Positions 22,358-32,781 are shown, counted from the stretch's first letter. The stretch is 64,000 nucleotides of DNA from Otatea glauca (GCA_036346275.1 CM070713.1:61003567-61067566); one strand, 5' to 3'. Notes: a model not told the origin generated them from the letters alone. Made by a program: numbers and translations.

Positions 22358-23201
22358 TGATGAGGACATCAACCTAAAGGATACGACCACTGCCACTATT
22401 TCCTCTCCGACTGCGCTGTCTTCATCGCCTACACTCAACGCTGCGACATCTTCATCGCAAAAGGGCTTTAATCCAGAAGCTCAGCCTTTCAAGTCCACGA
22501 CAAACAACCAGCGCCTCAAGCACACACGCCAAGGACAGTCTACGCGCCAAGGAAGACTCGTATGGAAACCCAAGATGCCAAAAAACCCGGTTCAGTCATC
22601 TAGCAGCACGCCAACTTCAAATGGGCGTAACTCGGGCTCTCGGACTCCGTTTTGGGGGGGGTGACCACCCGTTGGAAAGCTTAGGAGATAAGCTTTCCAA
22701 TGGATCCAGCCTCACCTTCCAATTCGCTCCAAATAGACGGGAAAACGCAGAACAATATCACGGGCCAAATCTGTCAGGTGCTGCGTCACCGTATTTTTGG
22801 GCCCATGGCCTATGTATGGTAAGGGTTGCGTGGTGGCCGACCCTATTTTGGACGCCCCAAGTCTGGTCTCTACCCTATATAATGCCCCTGCTGTCACACT
22901 TTGGAGTTTAGGTTTTGTTATGTTTTGGTAGACCCCGTGTGCGTCCCTCCTCAATCTTGCGTGTGTCGACTAGACCACCCGAATTGAGAAACAGAACCTC
23001 ACCCTTGTTTTCTTTGGATTGAAATTGCTATCACCTTGTTCTTGCATGTTCTTGGTTGCAGCAAGTATAAGGATCGATCGGGTCTTTGATTCGGTTGATC
23101 GCCTCGTGTGGTGACGTTGCGATTGTTTGGTTGCTGATCTTGTGATTCCAAATCATCGTATCGTTTTCATCAGAAGGTCGGGACAACCTTAGTGCACATC
23201 A
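22358..23201 (+). repeat. 3' LTR of CRM-like element
   Basis: 844-bp direct repeat of 4065-4917, TGATGAGG...GCACATCA, with a TATA-like CTATATAATG near 22873. Followed by target duplication TATGC (23202-23206). Confidence 0.92.
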
Positions 23202-23390
23202 TATGCTATAGAAATAATAGAGTTGTACCGATGCATACCTTTGGGGTTTCTAATTTTCATCCAAATGAGACTAATAAAAGATAATCTCGATAATAATTAG
23301 TCTCACAGTAATTAGATTTGTCATTAAATAATAATTAAAACATTAATTACCAAAACCAATCGCCAAAACCAAAAAGAGCTTGAACTTACA
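23202..23390 (-). mobile_element. Copia-type solo LTR 1, right piece
   Basis: Continues the reverse-oriented LTR broken at 4064. It ends at ...AAAAAGAGCTTGAACTTACA, which on its own strand is the LTR start TGTAAGTTCAAGCTCTTTTT. The following GCAGC (23391-23395) duplicates 1920-1924, proving the two pieces were one insertion. Confidence 0.88.
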
Positions 23391-23517
23391 GCAGCGCGGC
23401 GCGACCACAGCCTCCTTCCTGGCACCCCCACATCGTGGACGCATAGCCATGGTGCGGGGTGACAGCGACGCTGGCGAGCCGGACGAGCGAGCGGCAACGG
23501 CAACGACGCGGTCATAG
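23391..23517. other. Ancestral spacer between two solo LTRs
   Basis: 127 bp of GC-rich DNA that predates both solo LTR insertions. It includes the right GCAGC duplication of LTR 1 and the left CATAG duplication of LTR 2. It probably continued directly to 26771 before the second insertion. No gene is recognised. Confidence 0.7.
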
Positions 23518-26500
23518 TGAAAGTTCAAGCTCTATTAATTTGGTTTTGGTGTTAATGACAAATATAATATTGAGACTAACTCTTTTGATAATTATAATAT
23601 TGATTAGTCTCAATTGTTAATTAATGACACATCTTTTTATGAGACTAACTCTTTTGTTGAGTTTAACTCTTATTAGTCTCTTTTGGATGAAAAAGGTGGA
23701 AATATCAAAGGTATGCATTTGAATTTATATTATCATTCTTGTTGCATTCCTTGGATATAATATGAGACTAACTCTTTTATTGAGTATATTTTTGATTGGT
23801 CTCATCTCATCGAAAAATGGAAATCTCAAAGGTATGCATCCAATACAACTCTATTATTTCTAGATGCATTCCTTGGATTCAAGATAAAGGATGAACTTCA
23901 ACGTAGTCTCAATCTTAAGATGTGCATAATATTTTTAACTCCATATATACATGAATGCACATATTTAGGGGGAGTTCATACTTTACTTTGATGTTTCAAT
24001 AGTGTTGATCTAATTAATCTTTCTATATCAAGGACCATTACTTTGAAATAACCACTTGAGTATATTTAACTTGTGTAGTTGTAGTATACTCAGCAATATA
24101 GGATAAACTCCAAAGCAATCAAAAAATTGAATATGTGCATATTGATTCAAGTTCAATTATTTGTATGCACACATTTAATGGAGTTTATTCTATAATTAAT
24201 GGTCTGAAGAGTATTGATCCCTTTCCAACACCATATAAATTGGATCATTACTTTTAGATTCCATCGAATGAGTATATGAAACTTGTGTAGTTAATATATA
24301 CTCATGACAATTTAAATTGTGTTCGGTTGCTATTCAATCAACAAAGGACTAATCATGTGTTGATGGTTCACGTTGTTGATCCTAAGGCAATCGAAAGTTC
24401 TTAAGTATATGAAAGCATTAGTTGCATTAGTATACTCAAGACATAATTAATTTTTCAATCAATTGTCTTTGGGTTGTGGTCAATCATCAAAGAAAAAGAT
24501 CAAAGGATCTTGGGAGCATCCATTATGTGCTAATGGAGTGCATTGATGATTGAGATAACCATGTATTTTGGACTAACAATTTCAATGAGTTTGAAATAGG
24601 TTAAGTCCAAGGTTGAGATGGATAAATAGGATAAGTACGTCATCATGTGTTGATGAGCGTCAAGAAAGGATCCCGAAGGTAAGACAAGTGTGTCATCATA
24701 TGTTGATGAGCATCAAGATGAAGATCCCAACTTGGAGAGAAGATGATCGGTCATCGTGAAAGCTCCAAGTGGTTGCGAGAGGCAAAGGTATAACTAGCTA
24801 GGGCTAAGGATGTGTTCCTAGTCTTTTACTGGTCTCGGTGTTTGGATGGGAGACCTGATTGCTAGTATAGATTGCTGTACTATTAAGAGGGGTTGAGTTA
24901 TTTAGCTTGAGTTTCATCATGTGTTGATGAACTCAATCCGGTTCACTCTAGCTCACTCTCTTGATTGGTTCTTGTATGAGTTAAGTATTTGCATGTGTTG
25001 CAAATAAGGGAGTTCATGCTTGCTTCTTATTGAATCTTGATTTGGTTTTTGCATAGAGCTATGGATTTGCATGTGTTGCAAAAGGGAGATAGCTTATACA
25101 AGTTGGTTTGAGTGGTTGTTTGTGTAGAGCTAGATATTTGCATGTGTTGCAAATAGAGAGCTCATGCATTGGAGTCTTAGCTTGTGACTTGATTATGTGT
25201 TGATCATCACAAAGGCTAAGATAGGTTTATACTTTGTGTTTGCAAAATGAGTTTTTGCAAAATATGGTTTAATTGAATCTTATCTTGAAGCATGTGAATA
25301 GGGTTTGCAAATTGGTTTGATCATGTGTTGATCATCACATGGCTCAAAGATATGATTTTGATTGCTCTTGTTTGTAAGATTTATATTTGCAAATGTGTTT
25401 TGCAAAATATTAGTGTTCATGCATTTGATATTGGAGCATGTGATTAGAATTTGTAAATGTGTTTTGCAAAATTGTTTTGATCATGAGTTGATCATCACAT
25501 GGCTCAATATTTGATCTTATTGACTCTCTCTAGATTGTAGTCACGCTCTTGATAAAGTCTATGTGAGGGATTTCGAGAAATTAGATTTTAGACTTAAATG
25601 ACTACATTAGAGTCTTTGTTTTTGTGATATTTAAAAATATCTATGGTTGCTTAAATCTTAAAAATGGGTTGATATTGTAGCCCTCATGATAAGCTTTGCA
25701 TAGAGTCTAAGATCACCTAAATTGGAGTTCGGAGTAAAAAGTTATGAGCGTTTTGGTGGCAGAGGGGCAGGTATGACCGGACCCACTCCGGTCATATGAC
25801 CGGGGTCAATTCGGTGTGTTTTTTCAGAGAGTAATTTTCTGAGTAACGGCTAGTTCTTACTAGCCGTTGGATCAGAGGCCGGTCATACTGGCCCTAAGGC
25901 GGTATGACCGAGTTTCCTGGGTATTTTTTGCCCAATTTGCCCCAACGGCTAGTTTTTCTTGTGGAGGCTATATAAGAAGCCTTGGAGGCTGGCATTTGGT
26001 TATTGTTGCGGTTTTAGAGAATTCATTACTCTTTGTGGTTGAGTTGTGCATGTGTTGCACTCTTCAATTTGATTTTTGAGGTAAGAGTGAGCTCTAATTG
26101 CATATGTTGCAATTAGGAGAGGATTGAGAGCCTCTTGTGCATGTGTTGCACTCGGTGAGCATCCTTGTGCATGTGTTGCACTTGGTGAGGATCAAGCTAG
26201 AAGGCTTGGCTTATTACTCTTAGTGTTTGCCGACACATAAACGGCATGTGGAGGCATCGTGCGCGGTGACCTTCTCAAGGAGATTGTGAGAAGGTCCGAC
26301 AAAATTGTGAAGGTCGAAGCTCGCCTACCCAAAGGAGGAAAGAGCTACCACTAGTGGAATCGAGGCGGGTGCTCAATTCGTGGAGCCGATCCAAAGTGGT
26401 TTGGGCTTGCCTCAACGTGGATTAGGGGAGACCGATAAGTCTCCGAACACCACGGTAAAAAGTATTGTGTCTCCATGTGTATGCTTGTAATTCCTTATTT

Positions 26501-26765
26501 ACATTGTTGTAATTTACATTTTTAGAATTAAATTGCTTGCTTGTCTTTAGGATTGTAATTTATTGTTAGAGACATAATTAGCTAGTGCACTTAGTGAACC
26601 TAGTTGACTTAGAATTTTAATTGTCAAAATCGTAGTTTATCGCTTCTGCATCTATTATCATTTAGGTTTTGACATAAGAGCACTTATGCGAGATTTTAAT
26701 TAATTAGAACAAAAAAATTTATAGCCGTCTATTCACCCCCTCTAGTCGGCATCCTTGATCTTACA
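23518..26765 (+). mobile_element. Copia-type solo LTR 2 (3.2 kb)
   Basis: TGAAAGTTCAAGCTCTATTA...ATCCTTGATCTTACA with exact CATAG duplications at 23513-23517 and 26766-26770. No PBS or internal domain adjoins either side. The 3' end (ATTCACCCCCTCTAGTCGGC) is the form typical of grass copia LTR ends, as remembered. It contains GACCGG-based palindromes near 25770-25915, a TATA-like CTATATAAGAAGCC near 25968 and the constant-core hairpin series. It is reversed relative to, and longer than, solo LTR 1. Confidence 0.9.
24353..26181 (+). repeat. CATGTGTTG constant-core hairpin series (LTR 2)
   Basis: Examples by position, with stem arms: 24640-24656 TCATC/GATGA; 24913-24931 TTCATC/GATGAA; 24986-25006 TATTTGC/GCAAATA; 25066-25082 TTTGC/GCAAA; 25135-25153 ATTTGC/GCAAAT; 26046-26060 GTGC/GCAC; 26094-26116 CTAATTGC/GCAATTAG (core ATATGTT); 26137-26151 and 26167-26181 GTGC/GCAC. 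Further cores lie near 24353, 24697, 25192, 25318, 25388, 25460 and 25484. The 7-base centre ATGTGTT is nearly constant while the arms change. Confidence 0.85.
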
Positions 26766-26770
26766 CATAG

Positions 26771-27095
26771 GTAACCCTCTGCCGCCTCCTCTCCCACACC
26801 TCCCTGCCACGGGCCACCGTGCCCTGCTGTGAGCCGCCTTGCCATGCCGCGGACCCGTGGCAGCTACACCATGCCTCTGTACCAGACGTTCTCCGTGCCC
26901 CCTCGTGTCTTCGTGCCCACGGGGTGCCGTGCCGGCACGAACCCAGCCCAAATAGCTATGCCGGACCGTGCCGCCCACCATGCCCGATTCTCGAGGCCGG
27001 CACAGCCCATTTTGCTTTGTGCTGGGCCAAGCCTTGGGCCATACCGTGCTCGCTGTGCCACGAGCCGGCCCAAAAAAGTTCGGCACACCTCTAAT
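26771..27095 (-). repeat. GTGCC-motif repeat, possible hAT-like remnant
   Basis: GC-rich DNA with repeated GCCGTGCC/GGCCCA motifs. Its right end, read on the minus strand, is TAGAGGTGTGCCGAACTTTT, the kind of end seen in hAT-derived repeats of grasses. The left end was lost to or predates the solo LTR. Similar motif DNA occurs at about 430-560 and 57420-58060. Confidence 0.4.
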
Positions 27096-27707
27096 CAAGC
27101 CCCACTCCTCACTCCTATCCTAGTGCGGCGAGCACTGCCGCCGGTGCATTGGCGTCATGGACCGTGTGGTGCCGGCTTTGTATACGTGTGGGACCATGAA
27201 CGAGATCGTTTTTTCTTCTTCTGAAAATTGGATAAGAGCTCTGGCATTTAGTAAAGAAGGAGAAGAACAACTAAACTGCAAACACATACATTTTCGAGTG
27301 CAGCGTTTCAGGTTACAGAAATTAAGAACAGAGTCAGAATATATTCTGGCGATGTCTATTCTCATTCCATGATCGCCACTTTTCTCTGTTTAACCAAGAA
27401 AATTTCGATCGATACCTCGCCGTTTCATGCGATTGATCGTACTGTTTTTCTGGCCAATTGAATCTGACGGCCTGAATTGAATCAACAGGTATGTGCAACT
27501 TGCAGAGAAGCAAAACTGCACCAGCTGAGATCCCATTACTACGTACACTCGCTCGGTTTCCTTTTACCAAGACAAAGTTTTTCAGGCTCACTTTGCAAAC
27601 TGATTGAAAATATGGATCTGATTACTATGTAATAATGTAGCTCAAAGTACATTACCCTACCTAGATCTATGATTTTTTTCAGAAACAATATTCAAGCTAT
27701 CATACAC
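27096..27707. other. Downstream flank of the glycosyltransferase gene
   Basis: No domain-bearing frame on either strand. On the minus strand it follows the glycosyltransferase stop codon and should hold its 3' UTR and terminator. No clear polyadenylation signal could be singled out. Confidence 0.4.
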
Positions 27708-28696
27708 CTAGACACCTAGTGACCCATACACAAGGTCATCTGTCTTAATTCTATGGACAAAGGCCTCGAGGTTCCTCTTTGCTATCCATCTTGCCTCACC
27801 CATCGTGACTCTCTCCCTCAACTCGCCTACCTTCTCTCGTAAACGTATTCCATCTTCGCCTTCCATGATCCTTTCAATGCAATCTTTCACAACACTTTGC
27901 TCAGTGCTACAGAGCCTGATCCCTATCTCCCATATCTTAACGATGTATGCACAATTGATGAACTGGTCACCAGATACAGGGTAGCACAGCAGGCGAACAC
28001 CGTGCTGTATCGCCTCGAGCGTCGAGTTCCAACCGCAATGCGTCAGGTAGCAACCGACAGCCTTGTGTTCAAGAACACCTTCTTGTGGCGCCCAAGCGAC
28101 GATCTTACCACGGCCGGCGACCGTCTCCATGTACCGGTCGGGAAGGCCGGCTCGCCACGACGGATCGTTCTTCAGAACCCACAGGAACGGCCGGCCGGTG
28201 GTCTCCAGACCAAGCGCGAGCTCGCTGATCTCGTCCCGCCCAATCGGTGCAACCCAACTTCCGAACGAGACATATATGACCGTACCTGAACGTTGCTGGT
28301 CCAACCAATCCATGCAAGATCCATCTGCCTGCCACATGCTAGGGCTCTTGAGTGGCAAGTAGTCCTTTAACATGTCTTTAGTACGATCAACGCTGTTGGT
28401 TAACAGTGGGCCAACCTGGAGAATTTGCAGGTTCTGCGACGAACGAAGGCGGTCGGAGTCGCCGGCGGCTTCGCCGGGGAAGGAGTTCACGAGGATGCAG
28501 CGGAGGTTCTTTGCACGCTCCAAGATCTCGAGCCAGAAGGCGAATCTTGATTTCTGGGTCGTTGCGTTGCCTACGAGCCATGGCAGGTCTTTGATGCTCA
28601 GTTCTAATTCTGCAGGCAATATGTGGAGGTTGTTTGCAACCTGGAGTTCTGCGTTTACTTGATCTTTGTTGAATCGGTCTGTCAAAATGGGAATGC
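27708..28696 (-). CDS. UGT82A1: UDP-glycosyltransferase, exon 2 (UGT82A1-like)
   Basis: C-terminal two thirds of a plant family-1 glycosyltransferase, which transfers sugar from a UDP-sugar to small hydrophobic acceptors in the cytosol. The acceptor splice site is TGTAG|GCATTCCC at 28697/28696. It shows DLPWLVGNATTQKSRFAFWL, VIYVSFGSWVAPIG and the PSPG donor-binding box starting WAPQEGVLEHKAVGCYLTHC and continuing GWNSTLEAIQHGVRLLCYPV to a terminal D-Q, as in UDP-glucose users. The Arg in GVR, where most families have Pro, is shared with UGT82. It ends at a stop at 27708-27710. Joined to 32283-32781 it gives 495 residues, normal for the family. The reading frame is intact, so the gene may be functional. 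The acceptor is unknown. Confidence 0.88.
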
Positions 28697-28902
28697 CTAC
28701 ATGCCAAAAATAAAGAACAAAGTAAAAAAAAGAGGGAAATTATTTCGGGTTTGTAATGTATGTTATTCTTTAGTTGACTGATTATTTGTTAACTCTAAGT
28801 CGATTTTATTACCGCTTGGAATATTAGCTTTGAGATGTGTACGTCGTGTTTCAACTGATTCTGGATTGAACCAATGATTCAAAAATGGGACTTATATATT
28901 TA

Positions 28903-29091
28903 GTGAAATTTTACGGTGCATTATACTAATAATATGCGGTGGGTAGTAGAAATTAGATCTAACAATTGATTTGTTAAGAGTTTTTCTACTACTCTACTAC
29001 CAGAGAAAGTATAAATAAATATGAGCTAATCTAATTTATTGAATAAAAAGAATGAACGGTTAATATTGAATTTAGTGTACCATAAAAGAAC
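28903..29091 (+). mobile_element. MITE family 1, copy A
   Basis: Imperfect terminal inverted repeats GAAATTTTACGGTGCATTATA and TTCTTTTATGGTACACTAAA. Related copies occur at 34392-34558 (reverse) and 38589-38976 (interrupted). The shared interior is CTACTACTCTACTACCAGAG AAAG. Target duplication not resolved; superfamily left open. Confidence 0.7.
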
Positions 29092-29285
29092 TTTATATTT
29101 AATAAAACATAAGTCACATAGAAATAAACATCCCCAAATAGTTCTTTTTTAGCACAACTTTATAATAAATAGGTAAGCAACAGAAATTAGTGCTAGGTAT
29201 TTTCATCTGGACATGAATACAACAATATCTATACATGCACGTATATATTAACATCTTGAGAGGTGCTTCCATGCTTTTCTTTTTA

Positions 29286-29635
29286 GGGCAAGTACAATAG
29301 CAAAGCCAACTACTGGCTAATAGTAAGCTAAAAGTCAGTTTGTACAATAACTGTCTCTAAAGGCTGTCTCTAGAAGTTGTGCAATAAATATCTTTTCTCT
29401 CTTGTACATAAATGATCTACCTATGCTCCTGTGCAAAACTGGCTACTAAATAAGAGTCAGCTCTCCTCTCTCTTATCTTTTCTCACTCCTTCATATAGAC
29501 CAAAGCTGATGTGTATATGCTAATAGCTAGTAGACGTGGCTTTATTATACATACCTTTACAGTTATATAAATATTAAAATATAAATAAAAGGTAGATAGT
29601 GATTTTCGTTTACTTCAAAATTTGTGAACTTGCTC
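29286..29635 (+). mobile_element. Tourist/PIF-Harbinger-like MITE
   Basis: 350 bp with ends GGGCAAGTACAATAGC and, on the other strand, GAGCAAGTTCACAAAT. Flanked by TTA on both sides (29283-29285, 29636-29638), the PIF/Harbinger target. Confidence 0.75.
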
Positions 29636-29639
29636 TTAA

Positions 29640-30950
29640 CATCTTTATAGCGGTAAGAATCCCGGCGCTCTCACGTACGCTGGGGCGCTGTTTCGTCCAA
29701 TCGCCGAGTGCTCTCCCTGTTGATCGCCTTGCGTGGCCTTTCGGCTGCCCACCGCGTTGGCGCCACTCTGTTAGTCCATGGCTCCATGCATCCCCGACTC
29801 CAGAGCCTTGCGTCGCCATGGATCGAATCGCCTCCCGCGGAGCCCTCGAGGACCCATTTCCATTTCCCCATCCTCCTGCTGCCCTTTGCCTCGGCGGCGC
29901 CGCCGCCGCCGACGTCGGGTCAGTCCTTCCACTACTCCTCGGGCTCTCCCCTCCCTCCTGCTCTCCTTCCTCCTACCGTCCTTCGCCTCAGCGCAGCTGC
30001 AACCGACCGTGAGTCATCCCTTCCACTGCTCCCCAAGCTCTCCCCTCCCTCCCGCTCTCATTCGCCTGGGCACCGGTGTCGTCGGCCCCTGCTCATGCTG
30101 TCTCCGCCGCAGCCAGTACGTCTTCCCTTCCGATCCACTGCTCCCCCAGGTTGCCCTGCCTCCTCCCCGTCTCTCCTTTCCCCTCGAGGTGGCGCTCCCG
30201 TTCTCCCCTCCTGTCTCTCCTGCTTTTCCCTCGACGTGGCGCTAGAACATGAATTATGTATCAGACCTGCCGGCTCCACCTCCGGCAACTCCACTCCTCG
30301 CCACCCCCGCACCCCCCTGGTCCTCTTCTCCGCGGCGTCCAAACCATGCCAAGCGCCGCCGCGTCTCCAGATCTGGCCATGGGGGGCTTCCACGGGCATC
30401 ATCGCGTCGGCGGCTGCAGGATCTACCCAACGACGTCTACATCTAACCTCAGCAGAATGCCGCAAAGGTGTATATTTTCATGCCCAATCGTTCATATTAT
30501 TGTTCTTCTGGTCTTTGGGATACCTCGTCAGGATGGCATGGATACAGCTTTTGGAAATTTGTATGCCTATTCCTCACTGAAATAACTGCAGTGAAACAAT
30601 CTGATGTGTTGATTTCTTATAAAAATGATCTTGATATTAGATGGCATGTGCCTTGTACCAGTAATAATTGTTGCTGGCCCTGAAAACACATTTTATGTTT
30701 TGGTTGACAAGGCTATTGATAGTAGAAGTGTCGATATTGCTAGACTTGATTCCGTAGCTGCATCACTACTCCAAAACATACTGATGGTGGTGGTCTGGAT
30801 AAGTCAGAAGTTTACTTTTTATGGAGATTCATGCTCTCTTCTGTTTCATGGAGGTTCCTCAGTTTGCTGCTATATTATAATATGTATTGTAATTGCCTTG
30901 GATTACTAGTATGCGTGAATCACACAGGCTTGGCTGGCTTCTGCTGAATA
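29640..30950 (+). other. Unassigned GC/CT-rich block inside the intron
   Basis: Base composition changes abruptly at 29640, next to the MITE. The first 800 bp is C/T-rich and opens Pro/Ser-rich frames of up to 290 codons (29708-30580) with no domain. The rest is AT-richer with short hydrophobic frames. It could be a captured gene fragment or the first exon of an unrelated transcript on the plus strand. I see no motif that decides this. Confidence 0.3.
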
Positions 30951-30963
30951 TTAGTACGTTACA

Positions 30964-31225
30964 GATTTTCTTTAAATAATCCATTTTAAAATAATTTTAC
31001 AAAAAAATACTCAAAAAAATTACAAAAATATACCATTTGGCGACAGCAGCCTATCGGACAAATGAATCCGTGACAAAACAATCCGTCGACCAATTCAATC
31101 AGCAACAAAACAGACTTCTGTAGCCATTTAATTTGGCGACAGGGATATATTTTTGTAAAAAAAAAATTCAGAGTATTATTTTTATAAAATTATTTAAAAG
31201 TGTATTATTGTTTTTAAAAAATTCA
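30964..31225. mobile_element. MULE-derived MITE related to the 47-kb MULE
   Basis: 262 bp with AT-rich inverted ends GATTTTCTTTAAATAATCCA and GAATTTTTTAAAAACAATAA. Flanking 9-bp duplications are TACGTTACA (30955-30963) and TACATTACA (31226-31234), one mismatch. The ends match the MULE ends at 47042 and 54116. The interior keeps TTTGGCGACAG motifs like that element's subterminal repeats. Confidence 0.8.
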
Positions 31226-31852
31226 TACATTACATGTCATTTTGACTGATCGTGCTGAATTGCAAGTGAACTAATCACGTGCCAATGACTTCCTAATTAA
31301 CAGATGAGACTAAAGTCAACTCTCAACTGCGCTGGAAATTCCTCCAAAACTAAAGTGAAAACGGAGCATTCAAATACGTATGGATAGATCGACCAGCGGG
31401 TTAAATTGACTGGGCTGGAACACAAATCTCAGGTCTCTGCAGCTATTCAAACCTCATGGGTAAAAAAACAAAGAAAGAACTTTCCAAACCACACATAACA
31501 CATGTTAAATTCAAGTGATTTTCTGTGTTCGTATAGAAGACTGACTGTATGTGTACGCAGTATACCGGCGGCCAATTGTAATATTGACCGGATTTTCTAA
31601 GTTGCCAAAAACCATACAGCTACTAGGATGCAAAGCTTGTTCCTTAGATCCCTTGCAACTTTATTTGTTATTTTGTTTGGCTATGGGCAGTCTTATTTTA
31701 TCCGTGAGAGAGATGCCTATCGCTCTGTAATTGCAGCTACTAGTGCAAATAACAGCTTGTAACATAAACAAAGAACCTGGTTTAGCTAGCTCTATCCGGC
31801 GATCTAGCTAGGCAGTGTCCGTTGGTACTTGAAGCCTATCACTTAGAATATA

Positions 31853-32092
31853 TATACTCTTTCCGATCATAAATATACGTTGACACTATCTCTAAAAAAT
31901 ATCACTTTAATCACTAATTCTTATCGTAATATATTTTATAAAACCTAATAAAAATATAGTATTATGAAATTACTTTTTGAGACAATCTACATATTAATTT
32001 CACATGTCTAATATAAATATTTAAAAAGATATCGATAGCCAAAGTTTTGACCGCATGTATCTAAAACGACATATATGTGACTAGAGGGAGTA
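31853..32092. mobile_element. Stowaway-like MITE
   Basis: AT-rich, about 240 bp. Ends are TACTCTTTCCGATCATAAAT and, inverted, TACTCCCTCTAGTCACATAT, bounded by TA. This is the Tc1/mariner Stowaway pattern (CTCCCTCYG-type ends); the left end is diverged. Confidence 0.7.
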
Positions 32093-32282
32093 GATCCCAA
32101 GAATCATAGACATTATGAGCTTTGTATTGTCCTAAGTAACAGTTGTTTAGGATCGAATCTGATGGAGACATGTGAGCGCCCGTGCTTGCCGGGCATAGCG
32201 TAAACTATCTCATGTAGTGTATACTTGAAATTTGGAACAAGAAGCTAAAAATTGATGTTTGGACGTGCAGTGTAGTTCGTAC

Positions 32283-32781
32283 CGGACTCTGAGATGAATC
32301 CCTCGTCAATAAGCTCGGGGATGGCCGCCACGGCGCGGTAGCTCGCCAGCATCCCCGGCCATAACCCCACGGCCGGCACGCCGCACCGCTCGGCCACGGG
32401 GATTGCCCACGACGCCAGGACGTCAACGACGAGGTGCGCGGCCCTGCAGCCTGCCATGTCACGCAGAAGCATGCGCTCCAGGTGCGCGGGCATGTGGTGC
32501 TCCATGGCGTGCGCGATGCTGGCGAATCCAGGGGGCTCGCCGCCGCCGTCGTCCGGGATGCCGCTGGGGATGGACGCGAGCGCCACGCCTGCTTGGCCCA
32601 TGCGGCGGTGGACGAAGTCGGGCATGGCGACGGTGGCCGCGACGCCGCGCGCGGTGAGGGCGAGCGCCAGCTGGAGCATCGGGGTGATGTGGCCCTGCGC
32701 CGGGAATGGCACGAGGACGACGGCGGGGGCGACGCGCTCCGGCTCCGTGCCCATGACGGCCGGCGTTTGGAAACAAGCCAA
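32283..32781 (-). CDS. UGT82A1: UDP-glycosyltransferase, exon 1 (UGT82A1-like)
   Basis: N-terminal acceptor-binding part. Start Met at 32781 (MACFQTPAVMGTEPER); a second in-frame Met at codon 10 is an alternative. The family signature VLVPFPAQGHITPMLQLALA contains the catalytic His in QGH. Later motifs VVDVLASWAIPVAERCGVPA and GLWPGMLASYRAVAAIPELI fit UGT82. The donor site is GAGTCCG|GTACGA at 32283/32282. The exon is strongly GC-rich while exon 2 is not, the 5'-to-3' GC gradient typical of grass genes. Upstream DNA to 33065 carries no other gene; a copia remnant begins 285 bp upstream and may border the promoter. Confidence 0.88.

Larger units (their letters stand above)
4065..23201 (+). mobile_element. 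CRM-like gypsy retrotransposon, gag-protease only, split by a Tat element
   Basis: LTRs at 4065-4917 and 22358-23201 both begin TGATGAGGACATCAAC and end GTGCACATCA. They are flanked by an exact 5-bp target duplication TATGC (4060-4064 and 23202-23206). A primer-binding site TGGTATCAGAG follows the 5' LTR. With the nested Tat element (6039-20123) removed, the internal region is only about 3.3 kb and holds gag and a protease remnant, with no RT, RNase H or integrase. The LTR start, the PBS and a reading frame entering the 3' LTR resemble the centromeric CRM/CRR chromovirus lineage from memory. The lineage is less sure than the element boundaries. Confidence 0.85.
28697..32282 (-). other. Intron of the glycosyltransferase gene
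   Basis: 3,586-bp intron with GT (32282-32281) and AG (28698-28697) ends; the split Gly codon is restored in phase. It holds MITEs at 28903-29091, 29286-29635, 30964-31225 and 31853-32092 plus a GC/CT-rich block at 29640-30950. The intron position, after about a third of the protein, agrees with intron-bearing UGT82 genes. Confidence 0.85.

Noticed and set aside
27897..28662. Plus-strand frames opposite glycosyltransferase exon 2
   Set aside because: Shadow frames; the minus strand carries the complete PSPG-bearing exon.
29708..30580. 290-codon plus-strand frame in the glycosyltransferase intron
   Set aside because: Ser/Pro low-complexity peptide with overlapping alternative frames and no domain; listed only as an unassigned block.
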